A stretch of DNA of 64,000 nucleotides, from the NCBI GenBank assembly GCA_050084985.1, contig JBITNC010000001.1, forward strand, positions 21,514,001 to 21,578,000, read 5' to 3'. The position numbers and the translations under genes are program-made. This document shows, piece after piece, positions 46,831 through 58,779 of the stretch; the stretch's first letter is position 1; each line of letters opens with the position of its first letter. The stretch is from Nageia nagi (lineage: Eukaryota; Pinophyta). The notes beneath the pieces were generated by a model. It had not been told where the DNA came from, did no database searches, and saw nothing but the letters and a program-made list of their open reading frames with translations.

Positions 46831-47739
46831 AAATTAAAGGTCTCATAATTGGAGGTCTTATCATCTTCTCCATTATTGGTTGCATGTGTCCCTTCTTGGG
46901 AAGCTTTGGCTCTACACTCCCATTCATAGTGCCCAAATTTGTTATATTAGTAACATTATTTATTTTCTTGTATCCCCCTCTATTAAAGCCACCTCTATCT
47001 CTTCCATGGGAAGCTCTAATCCTTCTTCTTCCTCTTCCTCTTTCTCTTGAGATTTTTGGCATTGCCCTTATGCATAGAGAGCTTTAGTATCCTCTATTGT
47101 AAAAGCCTTTATATCATCCATTATAACCAATGAATGTATAGATTCTTGGAGCCTTTCTTCATGGGATATCAAGTATCTAATGAGCTAATAATAAGTGAGA
47201 GTAGATAGATATTTGGCCTCTTCAATTATGATTACTACATGGTTACACTTAGGGAGAAGTGTTATTAATAATTTCTTCACTATATTGACATTCAGAACCT
47301 CTTCTATAAGAGTCTTCATATTATCCACACATGCTTTGAGTCTCACATATAAATCTCCAACCATCTCACTAGTTTGCATCTTGACATATTTAAAATATCT
47401 TTTGAGGGTTTGCAACCTCACTTGCTTCACTTGGGAGCTACCTTGATAGCTCTCTTTGAGTACTCTCCATGCATGTTGGGCTAAAGTGCATGAGGTAATC
47501 TAGGGAAAGATACTCTTATCCAAGGGAGCATGTAGATGATAGAGTACAAAAGATTTATTCTTTTGAGCCTTTTTATCATTGGCTAGAAGAGTGATCCAAT
47601 TGATTAGATCACTATATCCTTATTCAACTACATCACATAGCCACTTTTTTATGAATAATGTCTTCATCTTGATAGACCAATACTCATAATACTCTCTATT
47701 AAAGTCTAGAATTGGTAGAGTATTATTGTTTGTGGCCAT
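46831..47739 (-). pseudogene. copia gag (old element)
   Basis: ATG at 47739 opens MATNNNTLPILDFNREYYEYW, then SIKMKTLFIKKWLCDVVE with a stop, the usual copia gag N-terminus. The part 47430-47185 matches the middle of gag (QVRLQTLKRYFKYVKMQTSE, DNMKTLIEEV). A basic RG-rich tail (ERGRGRRRIRASHGRDRGG) lies at ~47050-46990. The knuckle near 46950-46910 reads CY-stop-Y then NKFGHYEWEC, so its second Cys is lost. Confidence 0.8.
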
Positions 47740-47847
47740 ATTTCTCAAAAATGATAAAAGCCACTAGAATATAGTATTTCTATTGAAAGAATAAAATAAA
47801 TTCTTACAATTGCATCCACTAACTCTAACCCAATAGATCTTCCTAAT

Positions 47848-47859
47848 GCTCTGATATCA
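47848..47859 (-). promoter_or_regulatory. Primer-binding site, tRNA-iMet, one mismatch
   Basis: Sense TGATATCAGAGC differs by one G to A change from the plant copia PBS and lies three bases after the 5' LTR. Confidence 0.8.
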
Positions 47860-47862
47860 TAA

Positions 47863-48382
47863 TAACAAGTATTCTACTTTCATTATTCTAAAAAAAATCA
47901 TTACATATAGATTTTGGGCAAACCTAGAAATAGACTTTGTTAAATATAAACTCAAGTTGCATGATCATAACTTGTTATAATATAATGCAAAAGCAAACTA
48001 AAATATGCTAAATCTATTCTAGGATACTAAGAGATAATTGGGTAAAATATCATCCCCAAATAGAAGTAACAATGCTAAAAATGAGGATAGAAATGATAAT
48101 CCTACACATGCTATTTTAAGCTTATCAGGATCTATTTATAGGTGTAGTATGCCTAGTGTTTAGGCTACTAGATATAGTGCATCTCGGGTTAAGCATAGTG
48201 TACCTAGAGAATTTAGGCATGGTGTCCCTATGAACAAAGAGTGATTTATTGCAAATATATCAAACCTTGATGCTAAGCATGTTGTGCTTGGGTATAGGCA
48301 TGGTGAACCTATGAAGAGTGAGTAGTTTATCTCAAAAAATGCAATCTTTGACCTCATGGAGCAAGCCAAGTTTCCAATAATA
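47863..48382 (-). repeat. 5' LTR of the old copia
   Basis: The LTR is 520 bp, pairs with 43926-44448, and has the same internal boxes (ggcatggtgaacctatgaag, gcatggtgtccctatgaaca). Confidence 0.8.
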
Positions 48383-48664
48383 GAGAATTAGATAGGTCAA
48401 TTAAAGTCATACTTTTTGGTAATTGAAAAATAAGATGTGACATTTTCCATGTTTAAATTTTACATTCTTATGAGAATTTGGTGGGAATTTTATTATGATT
48501 ATTATAATAGATAAAGGTGAGATAGTTATGGAGAACAAAGGTTTAGGTATGGATGTTGAAAAACCATTCATTGACTTTCTGATCAAAGGACATGATGTCT
48601 ACATTCAATCCAAAGTTTATAGAGACAACCTTATAGGTGCACATGTAGTTCAATATTAAATATG

Positions 48665-48665
<1 letters not shown>

Positions 48666-48734
<69 letters not shown>
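48666..48734. repeat. (AC)n microsatellite, about 34 units
   Basis: 69 bp of uninterrupted AC. The minus-strand (VC)n reading frame across it is an artefact. Confidence 0.98.
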
Positions 48735-48736
<2 letters not shown>

Positions 48737-49600
48737 GAGACCCAAGTCATTTATGTTTGAATTACAATTATGAGTTTTTCAAATGGTAGAAAATATTCTA
48801 AGTTTTTTTTTCTTTGGTTGAAAGCATATGTTTTGAGAAGGCTAGTGATATTTTAACATTAGGGTCCATTTGATATTGTAATTTAGGATGTAGTATAATC
48901 CCTTATTTAAGGGAAAATAATTTGCATATATAAAGTCAATATCTAGTTCTATCCCTAAATAATGTAAGAAATGGTCTATATATGTAAACCACAAATCAAT
49001 TTTTTTCTTGGGTTTCTCATGGGTGAGTGATTTACATGAATGTCATACTATAACTAATTTTATCTTTAATATTTTTACAAGGTATATTATTCTTATACAA
49101 AATGTGAAAGAATACAAAATGTGGGCATTATTTAAGGCCTATAAATTGTTTAGATGTGTATGGAAAATATGAAATAATACATCAAATAATTGACTAGTTT
49201 TTTGATAAAATGTTGGAGAATATATAGGCCCTAAGGTTTTTCAACAACTTAGCTTTTGCACTCTACAACAATGATCACTTATTATTGATATAAATACTCT
49301 TTTTCTACAATAATTGATAAAGGGAGAACATTTTGCAACAATGATCGAGAGCTTTCCCTAGTTTCAGTGTAATGATACTTTTAATGTTTTATTTTTTTAA
49401 ATGTATATACTTAACTATGCTATGGGTGTATATATTATATGTTGGGTGTGTAATTGGCATGTAAGGTGTGTTTATGATATGTAGTGCATATATATGATAC
49501 ATACCATGTATATATTTAAACATTAGAAATATGCAGTTTAAATTTTATTTTTTAAATATTTTTAAAAATATATAAACTAAATGGACATATCAATAAAGTT
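48735..49600. other. AT-rich spacer
   Basis: I see nothing that can be supported beyond AT-rich simple sequence. Confidence 0.45.
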
Positions 49601-50130
49601 TGGGTGTATATGCAACTATATAACAATGGTGCATATGAAGAAAGTTTGGGTATATATTATTACCAAAAAATAGGATGTTCGAAAATGAAAGATGCTATCA
49701 TGTAATAAATATTATTTATATATAGTTGTAGTGTATGCTTTATATATATCCAAAATTTGTAATTGATATACACCCAAAATATATAATAGTGGAGTTAAGG
49801 AATTGAGTAGCGAGTGATGGCATAATTTTGATATACAAATAACTATATAAAACAAGCATAGTGAGCAACAATTTATGGAATAATTTTGATATATGAATAG
49901 CTGTATAAAATGAGTATATATGAAGAAACTTTGAGTGTATATCATTACTGTAAAATAGGGTATCAAAAAATGGAAGAGGCTATCTTATAAATAAATTAAT
50001 TATATATGCTCAAAATTTATAGTTTATATACATCCAAAATTTATGTTTTATATACACCCATAATATAATCAAGCAAAGCAAAGGAATTAGATGGTAGGTG
50101 GTGGTATGCTTTTGATATATGCTCAACATG
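49600..50130. repeat. Diverged tandem duplication, period ~285 bp
   Basis: The phrase tatgaagaaagtttgggtat at 49634 recurs as tatgaagaaactttgagtgt at 49919. Both are followed by a parallel series: a tagg(g)t word, tgctatc/ggctatc, repeated tatacacccaaaat words, and aaggaattgagtagcgagtg / aaggaattagatggtaggtg. Confidence 0.65.
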
Positions 50131-50210
50131 ATTTTGATATACACCTAGCATTTGGGTTCAAATTTGGACTTAGGATAGCCTTTTCAATACCTACATATAA
50201 ATTCAAAATA

Positions 50211-50628
50211 GTGTAAAACAATTGAATTTTGTTGTTGATGTGTATACTTAATTGACTCAAGAATCTCCAAGTTTATACATGAATTTCCAATTAATTTTTG
50301 TAAATGTTATAAAAACAATTACCAAAATCTGATAATACTTTTTATAAGATTTATTTTCATCTTATTAATTTGAGGTTATATGATAATTAATTTGGTTTCA
50401 TATTTTGGAGAAAATTCATGTGTAATACAATTGAATTTTAGTGTTGATGTGTATACTTAATTGACTCAAGAATATCAAAGTTTACACATGAATTTCAAAT
50501 TAATCTTTGTAAATGTTATAAAAATAATTACTAAAATATGATAATACTTTTTATAATATGAATTTTCATCTTATTAATTTGAGGTTATATGATAATTAAT
50601 TTGATTTCATATTTTGGAGAAAATATGA
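50211..50628. repeat. Two tandem copies of a 209-bp unit
   Basis: Copy 1 (50211-50419) and copy 2 (50420-50628) share acaattgaattttgttgttg, tgactcaagaatctccaag and gataatactttttataa words in the same order with few changes. A third, partial and more diverged copy lies at about 51045-51145, beyond the microsatellites. Confidence 0.85.
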
Positions 50629-50676
50629 TCAGAGCCCCCTCCACCCCTGCCCACACTCACTCTCTCTATCTCACAC

Positions 50677-50680
<4 letters not shown>

Positions 50681-50721
<41 letters not shown>

Positions 50722-50913
50722 CTATTTAAACATGCATTTTTTATATAAACATGTATTTTTAGGCATGCTGAAATTAATCATATTTTTAAAATACTTACAT
50801 TCTATTGTATTTTTTATGTATTTTCTCCATTTTTTCGTATTTTCTGTTGTTTTTTACCATTTTCTTCATATTTTGCCCGTAGCTATATTTTCAAAAAATA
50901 GTATTTTTATTCT

Positions 50914-50981
<68 letters not shown>

Positions 50982-51039
50982 TATGTATGTATTTATGTAT
51001 GTATGTATGTATGTATGTATGTATGTATGTGTGTGTGTG
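50681..51039. repeat. Compound microsatellites: (TA)n, (AT)n, (GTAT)n, (GT)n
   Basis: (TA)n at 50681-50717. A ~200-bp T-rich segment is followed by (AT)n at 50916-50979, then (GTAT)n to ~51027 with one imperfect unit and (GT)n to 51039. Confidence 0.97.
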
Positions 51040-51149
51040 TTATGATAACATTTAATAAAATTTAGATAATACTTTTTATAGAATGAATTTTTCTTATTAA
51101 TGTTAGTTTATATGATCATTGATTTCCTATCATAGAGAAAATATGATTA

Positions 51150-51560
51150 AATCTAATCACATATGCATATTTTAATTATATAATTTTTTACTTTTATTAA
51201 TGTTAATATTATATAAAATATAAATAACATTAGATAATGCATTATATAATAAATTATCAATGATTTTTTTTTTTTTAATTTTAAATATGTAAGGTGGTAT
51301 GTTTTAAGATTTGTTTTATTATCTAATTCACATACTTATTTCATTACTTTATTTTGTAAACATTTAAAATATTATCTTTGTCATTTGTTTTAGTTATCTA
51401 ATTTAGTTAATTGATTTTTTTTGCTTGGATTGGATGATGAATTTTTGAATGGAATCCTATCCATTTGAACATCCAAATCGGTCACACACTCATGAAAAGT
51501 ACTACAACCACACAATGATTTGAACCTTGAACCTTCTAGTAGCAAGACATGCACCTAACT
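51150..51560. other. AT-rich spacer
   Basis: No gene. A GGTTCAAATC word (minus strand, near 51520) resembles a tRNA B box, but no A box or tRNA fold accompanies it. Confidence 0.4.
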
Positions 51561-51579
51561 AGTGTGGTGTTGTCTTGGG

Positions 51580-52032
51580 GATAAATTTTTAAGATAAACT
51601 TATGAGGATTCTATATCCAAGTAATAGGGATTCTTATAACCTACTATGGAGGAAACCCTATTTGGTCTCTACAAGCACCTTAAGTTTTACCACTTCCTTT
51701 ATTACCCCTCCACATGGGTATAGTTTCCTCTCTTGAATTATGGGATTGGAACTTGTGAAATTCCAAAGGGAGACCAAGACACCTTAACACTACACCAATG
51801 CATCACAGTTTAAATATTTTAGGGTAAACTTTCAAAGATTCATATCCAAGTGTGTGTACTTGGTAGTCCTATAACCTACTACATAGGAAACCCTAGTCAA
51901 CATCTACCAACACCTTGGGATTTACCATTTACTTTATTACCCCTACATATGGTTATAGTTTCTTTTCTTGACTTTGGAACCCATGAGCTCCCAAAGGGAG
52001 ACTAATAGACCTTACTACTACAACAATGCCTC
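51580..52032. repeat. Diverged tandem duplication, period ~235 bp
   Basis: Both halves carry, in order, atatccaagt, ataacctactatggaggaaa / ataacctactacataggaaa, tttattacccct, atgggtatagtttcctctct / atggttatagtttcttttct, ccaaagggagac and caatgc(a/c)tca. Confidence 0.75.
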
Positions 52033-52812
52033 ATGACTATTAATGGATTTATTTTTATTATAATATACTTTTACTAATTTCAATAATAAACTTTTAGTTT
52101 CTAATTAATGACCAAGTGTTTATGGAAGAAAGTTTTTATCAACAAATTTAATCCATATATAAAGGAATTTATTTCCCCATAAATTTTAAAGTTTTAAATA
52201 TTTTATTTGAACATATGTGAAAAATGAAGAAAAAAATAAAAATGTTTGTATTTTAAACTATTTTTGGCATACATCTCATCCATTTACTTCTATAGCTACC
52301 AAAATTTGATCTAATTCACCTTAGTACCTCTCTTATGTGGCTGAGTATGGGAAACCATTATTATTTTCAATAATTTCCTCACTACTTCATCGCCTAGCAT
52401 GTTCCAATAAATAACCCTAGGTACTATTTTGTAGTGCCATCTTTTACTCCTTAATGTTATACCACATATAATCTCTAATGAATATGTTTGTAGTTTCTCC
52501 CATGAAATAATTACATGGATATATGAGGTATTTCAACCCATTATTTGTGCTACTATTATTTTTGGGCTTCCCTTCAACATCTAATGAGTGCCCTATAAAA
52601 CAATGTAAATGCTTCAATAGAAAAGTCTATTTTTGGCTCCTAGATGTAGTATTTTGAAGCCCACATGAGATACAAAAATGGACCCATGAGGTTCATAGAT
52701 GAATTATTTTAATTTATAAGTAGAGAGTTAGAGGCAATTTTGTAAGTATCTAGCCTTATGGATTTGTTGTGAATCCTTTACCTCTAACCTATGGCTATAA
52801 TATAAGAACCTT

Positions 52813-53040
52813 ACAATAATTTATTCAACCCACTAAAAAAACATAGTACATTTCCTTTATGCATGGAGGTGTTGGATGCCATAAATGCACTAAAATAATA
52901 TTTTGAATCCTAGAGGTCTAAGCCAATTATTGTAATATAATAAACCCTACAATAATTTATTGAACCCACTAAAATACTATAGTACATTTCCTTTATGAAT
53001 GGAGGCATTGGATACCATAAATACACTAAACCAACACTTT
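52813..53040. repeat. Tandem duplication, period 136 bp
   Basis: acaataatttattcaaccca at 52813 recurs as acaataatttattgaaccca at 52949, each followed by atagtacatttcctttatg and a (g)catggaggtgttggatgcc-like phrase. Confidence 0.8.
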
Positions 53041-55020
53041 TTTTATGTGAAGAAAATAATTATTTGTAATCTTTAAACCATGAAGTATGAAGAAATATGT
53101 AATATTGTATTGAAACCAATACAATTTATTTAATTATATTTAATTGACTATTTTTTATTCCATCCATTCTTTGTATTTTTCTTTTGTGAAAAATATTTTC
53201 TATATTTTCCCAAAGTAAAACTAGTAAGCTTTCAAGGGGCATTTCTTTTATCTCAAATTTTTTTCATTATGGTTATTGAATCATTGAAAATGTTTTATTT
53301 ATAAATTTTCAACCATATATTACATGTCATAATTTTTATGATAATTTACACCCTTTATACATATTTTTTTACAAATAGTCTCACTCCATATATTTCACAC
53401 GTTGATAGGTCTTCATGTCACCAAGAATTGTGAAAGATATATCTATACTCTTGAGCTGATTATTTATATATTGCATAAAACCTTTTACTATATTTTTGAT
53501 CATATATAACACTTGAAATATTATTTGTATATCAACAATGATACACAATATTTTTTTCAACCCTATGTTAGCCTATCATCTTTATAAATTTATAGCAACT
53601 AGGTTCTTTTGTTGCCATGAATTGCCAAAGGTCATTTTCTCTATTTTTTATAGGTATTATACCATTTTAAAGATTATTTATCTAGATTTTGAACCATATA
53701 TGATATGAACCCCTTTAATACAAGATTTCCAAATTTCCATTACTCTAAATGTGATCTTATCATTGGCAACAACTCTAGTTTGGAAAAGAGATATCATCTT
53801 AACGACCTCAAATTCACTCTTGATTCACTAGAGTTCTAGTCATCTATTTTGGTTATAGGCTATATCATTGGAAATGTACCTTAAAAAAAATTAAAATATA
53901 TATCACAAGGTATACTTTAATGAAGTTTATTTTGATGAATATGTCACTCCTTTTACATCTATCACTACATATCCTTGTTTGCCATATTTCTAGTAGTTTG
54001 ATAACTCAAAATTCAAATGCATATTGTCAAAAATTTGTAGCTCCATTTGATGAATGTGAGTAACCATTTACAAGGAATATTTAATACCTATAAAATAATA
54101 TAAAAATATTTATGATTTATACTATTTTATCTTAGAAAATATGATAATATTCATAGTATTATTTTCTCATACTGCATGCTAGAAAAGGAGTTTTCTAAAA
54201 TATTGAAGAAATACTAGAATTTAATATAGCTTCAAAAGATTTTTCATTTTAAGAGAGCTCATTAAAATATTCAAATCCTTTAGGAAAAAAATGAAAATTT
54301 GATATTAGAGTTTGGAATTGGTTGAGTTTGTTTTATAATAGTTGAAGGTTGGCAAACCTTTAAACTCTAGTATGGTATTACAAATTATTCTTTTATTCAT
54401 CATCCTTGGATTATGATAAATTCAAATGATTTAATTAGTATCATATATTGTATATTTTTTTCCATCCTTGAAGTATGGTGACTTCAAATTCTTTAATATA
54501 TTTGATAATAAAAATAAATAAAATAAGGAAATAGATTATAATGAATAAGGAATATCACAACAAGAGGAATTGGAAACTCAAATGATGGAAGAGAAAGAAA
54601 AATTCTAAAGAACCATTAGAAGCATTTTCTTTACTCATAAGAGAAATTGTAGGAGAAATGTTTGAATAAACAATAAGTTTAAATATTCCAAAAATGGGAT
54701 AAAAGTTATAAACTATTGCAAAAAAAATATTTTAAGGCAAAATAAGGTAATATAAGAAGAAATATAACAAGTTACTCATGTAAAGAATATCAAAAGCCAA
54801 AGAAACTAGATAGGAAGGAGATATTAATAATGCTAAAATTATAATAATAGTAATAAAATAATGTAATTAGAATATTCATATAGCTATAGTTTTGAGAAAG
54901 AATTAAAAAGTTGCTCTTAGTAATAAGTTTAGAATAGGAAGTTGTATATCCATACGTATTTTTCCTAGAGAAATAAGAAAGTTTTGGTATGGGTATACTC
55001 TTTTTTGTAGCCTTACTATT
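53040..55020. other. AT-rich spacer
   Basis: No gene or repeat that I can define. Short open stretches at 54790-55112 (minus) have no family signature. Confidence 0.45.
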
Positions 55021-55031
55021 GTTGGAAGAAC

Positions 55032-55310
55032 TATGCTCAACCAATTTTGGGCATGTATGTAAATGTTTGATTTTGGAGAAAGTTTGATAGTTTTGGCATG
55101 CACATATTCCACAGAAAAGGTGGCAAAATTAGTAAAGGATAAGACTTAGTCAATTTTGGGGAATTTTTACAATGTTCAATTTTGGCAAAAGTTTGATAGT
55201 TTTTGAAGCATGAACATCACCAAAATGTTGGGGAAGTTAGTATGACATCACACTTATCCATTTTATCATGTTTTATGAAGTATTTGATTTTGGAAAACAT
55301 CTGATAGAGT
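55032..55310. repeat. Diverged ~115-bp tandem repeat, about 2.5 copies
   Basis: Words tgattttggagaaagtttga, caattttggcaaaagtttga and tgattttggaaaacatctga recur with accaattttggg / gtcaattttggg before them. It lies ~170-450 bp upstream of the gag start at 55482, so it may be in the LTR or leader of the gypsy element. Confidence 0.55.
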
Positions 55311-55481
55311 AAAGAGGACTATTTTCCATCGAAATAACAAGAAAATCCTTCATGGTATTTTCATCAGTTCAAATCCCTACTGAAGGTGACTTGAGCATAG
55401 AGCAGGGAGAATTTCAATTGTATGTCACCTTACATGTTATAATTTAAATATTTAGGTTTGGATTCATAAATTCAAGTAAAA

Positions 55482-56800
55482 ATGGAAAAGTCTTAGAATA
55501 GTAAATCCAAAGAATTCCCTAGCACTATAAGTCCTCCAAGATCTATTAAAATCCCTATTAAAAAATCTAAATATCTCATAGATATAAATCATATTTTGAT
55601 TCCCACTGCATTGAACTTTATTTTACCTTTCATTTAATGGAATAGAATCAAACCTTATCAGATGGTAAGTAAGTTGCACCTCATGTTTATCTAGAATGGA
55701 ATGCTTCTAGAGCTCTCTAGATTGTAAATCCCCATGAGATTTTGGTACAAGCTGCTAAAGCTTTGTAACATTGGTATGGTTATAAAAATACCACTTATAA
55801 ACACTATAAAGACATTGTAAAAATGGAAAAGAAACATAATATATTTCATGAAATGTGATGATCAAACTACTTTCTATGTCTCTCTATGAGAATTTTTTAG
55901 ACTTGTATTGAATGCTTTTGGCCAATTCCATATCCACATGGGCTCATCTTGCAAAACCCTTGATTTTAGAGTTTAATGAGGTTAGTGATCCTTACCCTTA
56001 ATTATCTCAATTCACTATCATTTAGAGAGATCCTATGGAGAATATATCTAATTTCAATATTATATTTTTAAATCTTGGGCTATAATCCCCTTGGCTATGA
56101 GACCACACTCTTCCATGGATTTAATGTTTTATCTCAAAGCTTTTACTCTTGAACTAGCTTCTAGGATTTAGATTACTAGTTCTCAACAATTTCTTGAGAT
56201 TTATAAAGTTGCTTTACAATATGAAGCTATCTTCATTTCAATATGAAAGCTTCCTTATAGTGTATTTACACCTATGACATATGCACCCTCTTCTTCCATG
56301 CAACCTCTAATGCAAAAATATCCTCCCTCATCTACAACTTAGATACCTTAGTTAAAGCTAAAAACACCACAACCTCAACTTGCCTTACCTGCTTCATAAC
56401 CATAACTTGCTTTTCCTATGCCTTTTCTACAATTAGCTCTTCCTATACCTACTTCCAATAGTAAGGTGTAGCAATAATAAAATGCCAACCAAATGAAGAT
56501 TGTTGAGTTGGAACCTTTGGTGAGGACTCTATCTAATTAGGGGATAGATGAATAAAGAGTAGCCTAAAGGAGAGATTACTAAGTTAAAAGGGATGATGGA
56601 GGAAAGTAGATGAGGTATCATTTTCCTATAAGAAATCAACCACCATAACAAATAGAACCCCTTGATCTAATAGAATCTATATGTACCTTGAGGCATATAA
56701 TCCTCCACCTAATCAAAATTGTTATAAGGCTTGTAATGACCCTCATATTCAAATATTTTGTCCCATATATCAACATCATGTAAGGTAGTAACTAAGGGAG
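55482..56800 (+). pseudogene. gypsy gag (decayed)
   Basis: ATG 55482 follows an AT-rich leader. Readable pieces in shifting frames include SPPRSIKIPIKKSKY, CDDQTTFYVSL, NAFGQFHIHMGSSCKTLDFR, KSWAIIPLAMRPHSSMDLMF, and FLEIYKVALQYEAI near 56190-56230. A Pro/Gln-rich segment follows. A Cys/His cluster near 56717-56765 reads CYKACNDPHIQIFCP, a knuckle-like motif with altered spacing. The family is not one I can name; position before protease supports gag. Confidence 0.65.
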
Positions 56801-57419
56801 GGATTGATATTGGTTACTATGTAGATGAAGTAGCATTAGAAGCTAATTTCATGGTTCTCCTAGAATCTTCCAATAGAGCGATTAAAACTAGGTTTGTATC
56901 CAAATAGTTTCCTACCCAAAGGTGGAATCAACCTTAGCCTATTAATCCTAATCAATCACCATTAGCTTTATATCCCAAGTTATCAGCAAAGAATACTTTA
57001 GGAGAATTTGCTACCATGGAAAAAGTTTTATTGAAAAAGCAAGTTCCAAAAAAATAGTGAATTGATCAACCTTATACTTTCTTGAATATCTAAGAAAGAA
57101 AGAAAGTAGGTAATAGGTTTAGATACATGTCTCTAGCGACAACACAAAGAGAAGAAGCAACTTAATCCTATAAAAGGAAATATATAGATGAGAGTTCTTC
57201 TTACATTTCTTTATACAACATTATGGATGAGTTGAAGAGTATACCATTAAGAGCATCATTATTTGATGCTTTACACATTCCTTGATATATCAACCTATTG
57301 AAGGTAACACTTATGATTTATACTTAAGGAGATGATAGCTAGAATTGTAGTCTAGATGTAGCTGCAAAATTTCCAAGTATAGTTAAAAATAGACCTACTC
57401 CTTTCTACATTTCCTTGGA

Positions 57420-57830
57420 GATGGAGGGACACATTATCCATAATTGTATGATAGATTCAAGGGAATCCATGACTATTATGTAATATAAGGTGTTTGACAT
57501 CATAGGATTAACCTACACTAGAGACTCTCTTGAAATTTTGTAGTTGTATGGTACTAACATCAAAAGCATTGATGTAGTGAAAGATGTCCTAATGAAGCTT
57601 CACAAATATTCTAGAGTCTCAATCATACAGGATGTCATAGTTGTAGACCTTCCCCCTATGTTTGGTTTGTTCCTATCAAGAGAGTTTATATTCAAAATAG
57701 AAGAGTACCTAGCTATGGATTATTTCCATATAACTATTACTTTCAAGAATAAAATATTTAAGGTAGTTAATGAACCTATTGTAGGATTTGTCACTAAGAA
57801 ACTCCCTTAGGTAAACTTGATAGATGAGTA
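57420..57830 (+). pseudogene. gypsy aspartic protease (G to R at active site)
   Basis: The active-site loop near 57447-57480 reads MIDSRESMTIM, where the D-S/T-G triad has Arg in place of Gly. After IGLTYTRDSLEIL and a stop, the open stretch 57544-57810 (SIDVVKDVLMKLHKYSR, VVDLPPMFGLFLSREF) is the second half of the retropepsin fold, including the flexible LPP...LLSR segment of this clade. It was needed to mature the polyprotein. Confidence 0.75.
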
Positions 57831-57997
57831 GGATTTGTTAATTAATGATGTTAAAATGGAATTAGATTATGTAGATTTAGTTTCTAAACTCATGATCAAG
57901 AAGATTGAGAGTAAGGGAATGAAAAACTATGTCGTTATTGAAGATATAATTGATCATTTGGCCCTCACCCTTCAAAAACTAAGAGAATAAGAGTTGT

Positions 57998-58374
57998 AGA
58001 CAATGCACTTTGATGGAGCAAAATCAAAGAATGGTGTTGGTATTGGGGTTGTTTTGAAGTCCTGTTTTGGTGAAATAAAGAGATATTCCTTCCATTTGAG
58101 TTGGAGTTTCACAAATAATGTACCAAAATATGAAACCTTAAGTTTAGGGCTAGAATAAGCAAACAAATTGAAGAAAAAGTGTTTGACATTTTTGGTGATT
58201 CAGAACCAGTTATGAATCAAATGATCTATAGATATTTAGTAAAGCATTATTATTTCAAATAATACAAAAATAGAGTATGGAATTTACTAGAAAGTTTCAA
58301 TTCTCTCAATTTTACTATGATCCTTAGGGATCAAAATAGTGAAGTTGATGCTTTAGCTTTAGAAAGGATCTAAG
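57998..58374 (+). pseudogene. RNase H domain located between protease and RT
   Basis: The domain opens with MHFDGAKSKNGVGIGVVLKS, continues RYSFHLSWSFTNN and VPKYETLSLGLE, then after one frame change VFDIFGDSEPVMNQM, and ends NFTMILRDQNSEVDALALE. Acidic catalytic positions are Asp 58012-58014, Glu 58132-58134, Asp 58197-58199 and Asp 58347-58349. Spacing (40, ~22 and ~50 residues) fits RNase HI. The GDSE and NNxxxYEAL-like motifs match the archaeal-type RNase H found in plant Tat elements. Only one stop and one frameshift occur before the domain end, plus a stop at ~58260. Confidence 0.8.
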
Positions 58375-58779
58375 TTTGATCCCACTCATCATTGGTTAAG
58401 AAGAAAAGGTATCCATCATATTTTCAAGCCTTCTATCCTTGATAATGACTATTTCTAGATAGTTTTTGATAATGATGAAGACATAAATATTTTCCTAGCT
58501 ACATAATTATTATGCTCCAATAGGTAGGAGTCATTTGTTGAAGCTTTTAGATAAGAAGATGTATTATAGTTAAGGAATAATACCTTGCCCAAAGGTGTTA
58601 TAGCATTTGAAAACCTCTTCAACAAAGATGATCCATTAAAGAAATAAAAGATTTTGGCTTCTTCCAATAACTTTTAGGAGTTGGAGATAGCTCCCAACAA
58701 AGTTCTAAAAATTGGTATGAGAAACTCACTTAAAGATATTATGGAGATAGATGAACTCATTAAGGATTTTGTTGGTATC

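Larger units (their letters stand above)
43926..48382 (-). mobile_element. Old Ty1/copia retrotransposon with internal pol deletion
   Basis: The element is 4457 bp, in minus orientation: 5' LTR 47863-48382, PBS 47848-47859, gag from 47739, protease, integrase and RT, then the end of RNase H, PPT 44449-44457 and 3' LTR 43926-44448. A deletion removes the RT thumb and most of RNase H. Integrase catalytic residues are mutated. The LTRs are strongly diverged, so this is the oldest paired element here. No target duplication is recognisable. Confidence 0.85.

Noticed and set aside
43921-48387. Target duplication for the old copia (gtaga / gagaa)
   Set aside because: The flanks do not match well enough; the site has decayed.
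48543-48731. Cys/Val repeat protein on the minus strand
   Set aside because: Direct translation of the (AC)n microsatellite.
51510-51530. Pol III B-box-like GGTTCAAATC, possible SINE
   Set aside because: No A box at the right distance, no polyA tail and no flanking duplication could be found.
55365-55400. tRNA T-arm-like sequence (cagttcaaatccctactg)
   Set aside because: The short stem fits, but there is no anticodon arm, D arm or acceptor stem in the neighbourhood.
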